Source of the DNA: Bidens hawaiensis
Lineage: Eukaryota > Streptophyta > Magnoliopsida > Asterales > Asteraceae
Assembly (NCBI GenBank): GCA_021521415.1
Contig: JAIQDT010001732.1
Location: 372,001-436,000, forward strand
Direction of reading: 5' to 3'
Length of the DNA: 64,000 nt
Shown here: piece by piece, positions 57,864 through 64,000 of the stretch
How the letters are laid out: each line of letters opens with the position of its first letter
Numbering within the stretch: position 1 is the stretch's first letter
Program-made: the position numbers and the translations under genes
Notes under the pieces: model-generated
What the model saw: the letters and a program-made list of their open reading frames with translations, nothing else
Databases searched by the model: none
What the model was told of the DNA's origin: nothing

Positions 57864-58902
57864 TGGTTTCAAATTTGGGACTGGTGACGGCACTTTGTTT
57901 TATAAAAATATTGGTGATGTTCTTCTCCTCGTTCATAATTACGTAGATGACATCATCTTTGGGTCAACAAACGACGAGTTGTGTAAGGAATTCGAGAAGT
58001 CAATGCAAACCAAGTTCGAGATGAGTTCGATGGGAGAGATGAACTTCTTTTTAGGGTTACAGGTTCATCAGTCTGCGAAAGGAATCTTCATTCACGAGAC
58101 AAAGTATGTGAACGAAGATTTGAGCCGATTCAAGATTACTGCCGGAAAAAACCCTTCTACTCCTCTCCCCGTGGGTCACAATTTATCACCGGATGAATTG
58201 GAGGATACTGTCGATCCTACCCTATATCGAGCTATGATTGGTTCTTTAATGTATCTTACTGCTTCTCGACCCGACATAATGTTTTCTATTTGTTTATGTG
58301 CTAGGTACCAAGCTAGTCCCCGAGTGACTCACCTGGCAGCGGTCAAGCGTATTCTTCAATATCTGAGGGGCTATCCTGACACCGGGTTATGGTACCCCAA
58401 GGGCGATACTTTCGATCTTACCGCTTATTCTGACTCAGACTATGGAGGATGCAAGATTAATTTCAAGTCTACCACAGCAGGATGTTAATTCTTAGGAAAC
58501 CGGCTTGTTTCCTAGCAGTGTAAGAAGCAGACAACGGTCTCCACTTCAATCTCCAGAGCTGAGTATGGTGCAGCCTCGAGTTGCTGTTCCCAAGTTTTGT
58601 GGATACAACAACATCTTCGTGACTACGGTTTGAAGTTTCTTACTACTCCCATTTTAATTGATAACTCTGCTGCCATTAGCATCACCGAAAATCCGGTACA
58701 ACACTCTAAAACGAAACATATCGAAATTCGATATTATTTCATACGGGATTGCTTTGAGAAGAAATTAATTGACCTTGAAAAAGTACATACTGATTTCCAA
58801 AGAGCTGACTTATTTACCAAGGCATTTGATAAAACACGTTTTCAATTTTTGCTTGGTTTAAATGGCTTAAAGACCCTTGCTGATATCCTGAAACTAGGAT
58901 AA
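57826..58902 (+). pseudogene. Copia C RT C-terminal half and RNase H
   Basis: YVDDIIFGS (catalytic DD), FEMSSMGEMNFFLGLQV, YRAMIGSLMYLTASRPDIMF, then RNase H with AYSDSDYGGC, DNSAAISI, HIEIRYYFIRD and QRADLFTKAFD. One frame throughout, broken by TAA at 58486 and TAG near 58516. RNase H is complete here, unlike in Copia A and B. Confidence 0.85.
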
Positions 58903-61060
58903 CTATCTTTATTTTAGTTTAATTTTATCTTAAATTTAATTTTGATTTTGGTTTTTAGGGGGTGAAAATAGAAAATACAAAAAGATTGTACTTTTCTTTT
59001 GTATAGATAAAATCCAAAACATTGAAAAATTTAAAAATTCAAAAATAGTGTGTTTTCATGTCTTTAGTTTTCATGTTTTTATATTTCAAAATTTGAAAAA
59101 TCTAAAAACACTGTAAATTTTGAAAAGACAAAAAGATTGTAAAATTTTATTTATAAGAAAATGTTGAAAATTCAAAAAGATTGTCAATTTCTCGTTTGTA
59201 TAGAAAAATCCATAAAAGGCAAAAAGATTGTGTTTTAAGTATGTAAAGAGAAAAACCAAAAAGATTTTTGCTTACGTTTGTTGAAAAATATGTCAATTAC
59301 TCCTACTTGTAGGACATATACTTGTATATGTTTGGTCCTGATAATTTCTTATAAATATTTGGGATAGCCATTTACCTGACATTGGAATATGATTGGGGCG
59401 TTCGTTATGCATTTTTACTTTATTTTCTCGCTGAAAATTATGTCGGTTATTTAAAGTATGTGGAGCATGCTTGCATGTTTTGATCCTATTATCTACTTGT
59501 AGATTGATAGGATAGCCATTAATCTATAGACTGAAAGTAACTGGGGTGATTAAATTCATTTTGTTTTATGCTCCTCAAAATTTTGAGTTTTTGAAGCAAA
59601 AAGAGAAAATGATAGTACATTGATTGTTTGACCCCAAATCCAGCAAGAAATAAACTTAAAAGACTGAGTGCTTAATCATTGGTGAATTGATAGATCTTAA
59701 ACAAGCTGTTAGAGTAAAATATGTGATATAAACATAAATAAATGCCAAATTGAAAGAGGTGTTAGTCTCTAGAAAAAATCTCGATGAGGATGACAGAAAT
59801 GTAATAACCGGTCATACTCAAGCCTTATAGCTGTTGATTACCCAAAAATATAATAAAGCAAATAACAGGCGTTAGGATTCTGGACACTGTGAGTCTTTAT
59901 GCGGCTTAATCATCTGGGTATTCATAAGCATGAATATTTCACTCGCTTTTAGAGCAAACCCAACGTCATTAATCTTTATCACTACTGTACTTCGTACAAT
60001 CCAAATTACTAACTTGATCAAAATCCGAAGTTAGTCATACATCTGTTCCTCCCTTGCGCCGTCTCATTACCAATAAGAAACGGACCCCAGCGGATACAAT
60101 ATATGTAAGCCGACAGATGGACTCGTGCATACTCACTCACAGTAAAGGAAAAACTTGATGCATTGCTCAAAAGTTCTAAAATCTTCAAAATTTTGATCAA
60201 CACTATAATGGTTTAATTCAAGTTGGGGTGATTTGGCAAAAATCAAATTAAGCTTGAACTGGGATTAGAGGTTGATAGTTTCTGATATTCTGTACGCTAA
60301 TTGAACCATTAATCATATCACAAAAATGCTTGAAGGCTTGTTATAAGATTTACGTGGACAACAATATCAATGACCGACTTAACGCCAGTCATAATATCGC
60401 TGAAATATAAAACTGAGATGAAAGGGCAATTCAGTCAATATGATTCTCTGCTCAAACTCAAAAAAAAAACCCAAAAAAATGTGTGTTGCTTTTGTTAAAA
60501 CCATACAAAACACAAAAATATTTTCTATTCTATGCCCTTCATTTTCGGATATTTCTTTTAGTAAATAGTTTACATTTTAATAAACAAAGTATTTTTTTAA
60601 CTTATCTAACTGCTACTGACAACAAAACGGTGCACTAACATTATTAAATTCCATTTAAGTTATCAGTTTCAAAACGTGAAACAATTTAAGATATTCGATT
60701 ATCGAGATAAAGGTCCTCGGTAATTTTTTTTAAGTTAAAATTTGAATTATTTAATTCTTTAATTTATTTAAATATTTAATTCATTTATTAATTTAATTAT
60801 TCATTTAAATTTTAAATAAACGGTAATTCGTTAATTATGAATAACGAATTAGGTCATTTTAACGAATTACATTCTAAATCGTTATTCTAATTCACTTCCG
60901 CACTCTGTAACGAATGACACTTAATTCGTCATGCATATTTAACGAATTAGACAAGAATAAAACCTATTTCGTTATGACACGTGTTAATTTAACGAATCAT
61001 CTGATTTGTTAGTTCAAAATTCAAACGAATCGACTAATTCGTTAAATTGGGAATCATGTT
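58903..61060 (+). other. Spacer of Copia C between pol and extra ORF
   Basis: About 2.2 kb noncoding. 58960-59270 repeats AAAAAGATTGT-like words. 59300-60700 is featureless. 60825-61045 is dense in TTCGTTA/TAACGAA words in both orientations. Much of the extra ORF seen in Copia A would belong between here and 61061 and is missing. Confidence 0.7.
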
Positions 61061-61420
61061 GTGTCAGAATATATAGGATGGCATGCATACGAACCGCCAA
61101 ATACCATGAAGCGTGTGCCGGTGAAGACGTTAAATCAACATATGTCATTATCATTCAACCGTTGGTATTACGATAACAGAACTGGCGAGGCTGTCATTGT
61201 CCTGGGCAAAGGTTTGAAGACCGAGCTAATCAAGATCATTGATCCGATGTGGCTTGTTAACTTAACCAAGACCGGCAACGACGTGCTACACAAGAATAAG
61301 ATTTTGTTCGAGCGCAATGAAGACTATGATCTGGCTATGCAGTTCCAACGCGTTGTGCGTGTATGTTATGAGAATGGAATTCATAGTTGCAGAGATTGGC
61401 AGTCCAAGCGCTTCAAGTAA
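61061..61420 (+). pseudogene. C-terminal module of the Copia C extra ORF
   Basis: An open stretch of 119 codons with KRVPVKTLNQH, RWYYDNRTGEAVIVLGKG, IDPMWLVNLTKTGNDVLHKN and FQRVVRVCYENGIHSCRDW, ending in a basic tail. It aligns with the end of the Copia A extra ORF (WWYVDCQTAEAMM, HLVNLSQADLQVLNDKKIF, RVVSVYVRQGVHA) and with 43047-43277 of Copia B. It is a truncated remnant. The true protein start lay further upstream. Function unknown. Confidence 0.7.
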
Positions 61421-61455
61421 AGTAAAAGACAAAGAGCTCAAGACGAGGGGTGTCT
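61421..61455 (+). promoter_or_regulatory. Polypurine tract region of Copia C
   Basis: Sequence between the extra-ORF stop and the 3' LTR, with a purine-rich AAGACGAGGGG stretch abutting GTGTC and the LTR. Confidence 0.65.
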
Positions 61456-61974
61456 GTTAGTACACGGTTTTGCATCTCAAGTCTTTGTATCTATCATTAA
61501 TGTATTTGTCGTTTTTAATTATGTAATAAATATTAAGTTATTATTGTAATTCGTTATGTTTAGCATCTAGTTCATTAAGGATGTTTAACGAACTAGACTT
61601 AAGTTAAGTTCCCTCCTGATTCGTTAAGGATGTTTAACGAATCGAGGGGTGATTCGTTAAATTTGTCTTATTTAATGTATGTAACGAAGTGAGTGGCTAG
61701 TTCGTTACGGAATGTGTAATGAACTAGACTCATCTTCTATATATAGTGGGTTCGGCCACTGTTTAATTTAAGTTTTGAGTTAACTTTAACGAACCTCTAT
61801 CCAGATCTCGTCTCAATTCTTCAACTTAATTAATCATCCTATATTATACATACACATATATAAACAACTAATACTAATAAATATACATATAGATCTTATA
61901 ATTAATCAGAGCATCATGAACTAGATCCGTTATATAATCACTAGATCCTAGATCTGTAAGATTATGCTCAATCA
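61456..61974 (+). repeat. 3' LTR of Copia C
   Basis: 519 bp, about twenty differences by eye from 53954-54472. Confidence 0.96.
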
Positions 61975-63272
61975 CGACGACCGACGAACCTCGATTTGCG
62001 TACAAGAAAAAGTTGATCAAGATTTTCTCGATAAATGTGCAAGCATGGAAGTCCTGCCCAAGAATCTAGGAAATTATAAACCAATCAAGGTAGGGGTTTT
62101 GCCCAAATAAAATATTGTCATATTAAAAAGGCTTAGAGTCGATGGTATACTTGATGCCTCTAGAATAAACAAAGAAAATATAAATTAGAGATATTGTTTT
62201 AAATAATTATTTGTTAATAATGAATATATTGTTTAAGATTATTGAATAATTATTAAAGAAATAAAAAAGATACGTTTCTTCGAGAAAAAGAAACGTAGTG
62301 TTTTGAAATATAAATAAACGAACTAGAGTTTCAAATGTAATTAATAAAGAAAAGATATTTTGAACTAAAGGTTTGAAAAGAAAATATAATCGAGGTGAAG
62401 ATTATACAAAATGGACTAAAGGTCTAAAGCTAGAATATTGATCTAGTAATAACAAAAAGTTATACTCGTACTATAGGTCCGAGATAGCAAGAAAAGACAA
62501 CTCGATCAGTGAAGTGAAGCTGATCATTTAAAAAGGTGAATACACCCCAAACTTTTATAACTAAGTTTAATCAAATCAAATTGAATTGATTACGTGAGAT
62601 TATGTATCTCTAAAACGTTATAAACAAAAGTAATCACTTGCCCTCAGGCTGTCGTGTACGTTTGTCTGGATCCTTTCATATGTTGTTAGATGGTGGGCAC
62701 ACCGCACCACACCTGGTTATATGCGTCCGCCATGACGAACCGGAGCTAAGTTATATCCGAGAGAGAGTAATCATGTGTATACTGATGGTAGCTAAGTAAT
62801 CTCGAACGCTGCGGTGTTTGCTGAATGGCTTCGAGTTGAGCTTAAGTTTGTAAATGTGTTTAAGTTTAAACTTGATTATTCCTATGCCACGATGGGCCGA
62901 GACCTAAGTTATGTCTTGAGGGGTAATTAAGTAAATAAAATATTTTATGTGTCAGCTTATTCACCAGCATGTGTTGTTGACGTATTTTCAAACTGTTTTA
63001 CACGTAACGAAGACTATGAGCTTGGGATCAAAGTGGCCATAGGCGATCTGATGGTTCAGATAATTCTTTTGATAAACATATGTAAATGGTGGTTTTAACA
63101 ATGAATCTTTTGTAAATATTAAACTAGTATTTTATAATCTCGTATTTTGATATGTAAATATTATTAATTTAATCCACACTAATATTTTCGCATTAACCCG
63201 TAACTCTGATTTATTTACAAAAATTGTACCAACTGCGAGTCGCACACTTAGGCCTAAGATGGGGGTGTGACA
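61975..63272 (+). repeat. Last LTR of Gypsy D, right part
   Basis: Begins with the second copy of the Copia C target duplication CGACG and continues the LTR cut at 53953. Ends GGGTGTGACA, then the target duplication TAAAA of D (63273-63277). Confidence 0.93.
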
Positions 63273-63277
63273 TAAAA

Positions 63278-64000
63278 TTGGCAAATATGATAAACATGCT
63301 CATTAGAATCTTATTACAACTTGTTTGAATGTCTAAAACTCAAAAAAAAAAAAAAGAACTCACAATCATTAAAATACTTAAAACTGACAACCAGGTGATT
63401 AAACTCGAAACCGGCAGCTCCTCCTCCTTGGTATTTTGTTTGGAAAAGATCTCTAATGGCTGGAAGGGTCTCAACTTCGTTTGTAGGCTTAAACCCCTTT
63501 ATATATATGTTTAAACACCTCCTTCTAATATAAAATAGGTTAAAACAAGCCCACAAGACCCACTAGAAGACAAAATGGATGGGGTAGCTGATTCCTGAAC
63601 ATTCTTGGAAGCCTTGGGAACATGTGGGACGCCGCCACACGCGGCCTGAATGGTCTGACTTGGTTGCGTAGCACGCCCAGGTCCTGGGTGCTTGTGTCTT
63701 CGTTTTCAAACTCATTTATCTTCGTACCCGCATACCGGCTCCATTTGATTCCCATTTGAGCTGATTCTTTTTCATTTAGACTCGTTTTTCGCTTTCTTCA
63801 ACCATGGAATCTACAATATATCACAAACATGTAATTTTATGCAATAATAATCAATAGTAGTTAACGGTATACGCACAAAACAACATAAAAACTAACAGGA
63901 AAATATGTTTGTTTTACAACACATCAAACATCCCCACACTTAAACCTTTTTAGTCCCTGAAAAAGTAAATTGCATAGGATCATACCCAAGAAGAAAATAA
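63278..64000. other. Right flank of Gypsy D, no gene seen
   Basis: Short overlapping frames with no motif. On the minus strand, GGTTTAAGTGTGGGGATG near 63931-63948 resembles the region just before the 3' LTR of some large Gypsy (Tat/Athila-type) elements, and the GC-richer patch at 63590-63700 could be part of such an LTR. This is a weak, recalled resemblance. Confidence 0.35.

Larger units (their letters stand above)
53954..61974 (+). mobile_element. Copia element C, 8.0 kb, inserted in the last Gypsy D LTR
   Basis: Both LTRs are 519 bp (53954-54472 and 61456-61974), with the perfect target duplication CGACG (53949-53953 and 61975-61979). Order: LTR, PBS, leader, gag fused to integrase, RT with internal deletion, RNase H, long spacer, extra-ORF C-terminus, PPT, LTR. 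Protease is absent. It is of the same lineage as Copia B but in the opposite orientation. Confidence 0.95.
35808..63272 (+). mobile_element. Gypsy element D, three-LTR compound, host of Copia B and C
   Basis: The outermost ends are TGTAACGTCTC and GGGTGTGACA, flanked by the identical 5-bp target duplication TAAAA (35803-35807 and 63273-63277). Inside are a 5' LTR truncated at about 36725, a pol 3' remnant, a middle LTR (37272-39197) with a PPT to its left and a PBS to its right, gag-pol, and a last LTR. RT before integrase defines Ty3/Gypsy. The integrase C-terminus is chromodomain-like and the LTR is about 1.9 kb, which suggests a Tekay/Del-type chromovirus. The gag-pol frame is riddled with stops. 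Removing B and C leaves about 11 kb. Confidence 0.9.

Overview
This is a gene-poor, AT-rich stretch of a plant nuclear genome, most likely a eudicot and probably Asteraceae. The evidence is one intron-containing plant gene (CID7-like), plant tRNA-derived SINEs, DNA-transposon debris, and Ty1/Copia and Ty3/Gypsy LTR retrotransposons primed by initiator-Met tRNA. The family guess rests on recalled resemblance of the Copia extra 3' ORF to retroelement proteins common in Asteraceae genomes. It is an inference.

Layout. 1-12.3 kb: no intact gene. It holds tandem duplications, SINEs, a CACTA-type terminus, and a Harbinger-like insertion at 4073-4867 whose unoccupied site is visible in a related repeat near 11.65 kb. 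12.3-13.3 kb: a frameshifted MED26/TFIIS-N-like gene copy. 14.6-20.5 kb (minus strand): the one convincing intact gene, a CID7-like protein with PAM2, CUE-like, DUF1771 and Smr parts. Its five coding exons join in frame to 529 codons plus stop, with a 5'UTR intron upstream. Its introns carry hAT-like elements and an exact-period 330-bp tandem duplication. 20.7-33.1 kb: a coding relic split by Copia element A (22629-32741, minus strand, 5-bp target duplication CCAAA).

35.8-63.3 kb is one nested block. Gypsy element D (35808-63272) is bounded by the target duplication TAAAA and contains three LTRs: a truncated first one, a shared middle one with a PPT on one side and a PBS on the other, and a last one. 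Copia B (42470-50774, minus strand, target duplication GGATC) sits in D's reverse transcriptase. Copia C (53954-61974, plus strand, target duplication CGACG) sits in D's last LTR. A, B and C all retain parts of an extra ORF downstream of pol, and all have decayed in different ways.

The most unusual pattern is that each of the four LTR families carries its own short CpG-containing core (CTTCGC in A, ATTCGT in B, TTCGTTA in C, ATCGCG in D), repeated in both orientations as LTR hairpins. In the Copia elements the core also recurs in the 5' leader and, where retained, in the pol-to-extra-ORF spacer. The second point is a C-terminal module of the extra ORF shared by all three Copia elements despite diverged gag regions.

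All calls were made by reading the sequence. No searches were run, and family assignments rest on recognised motifs.
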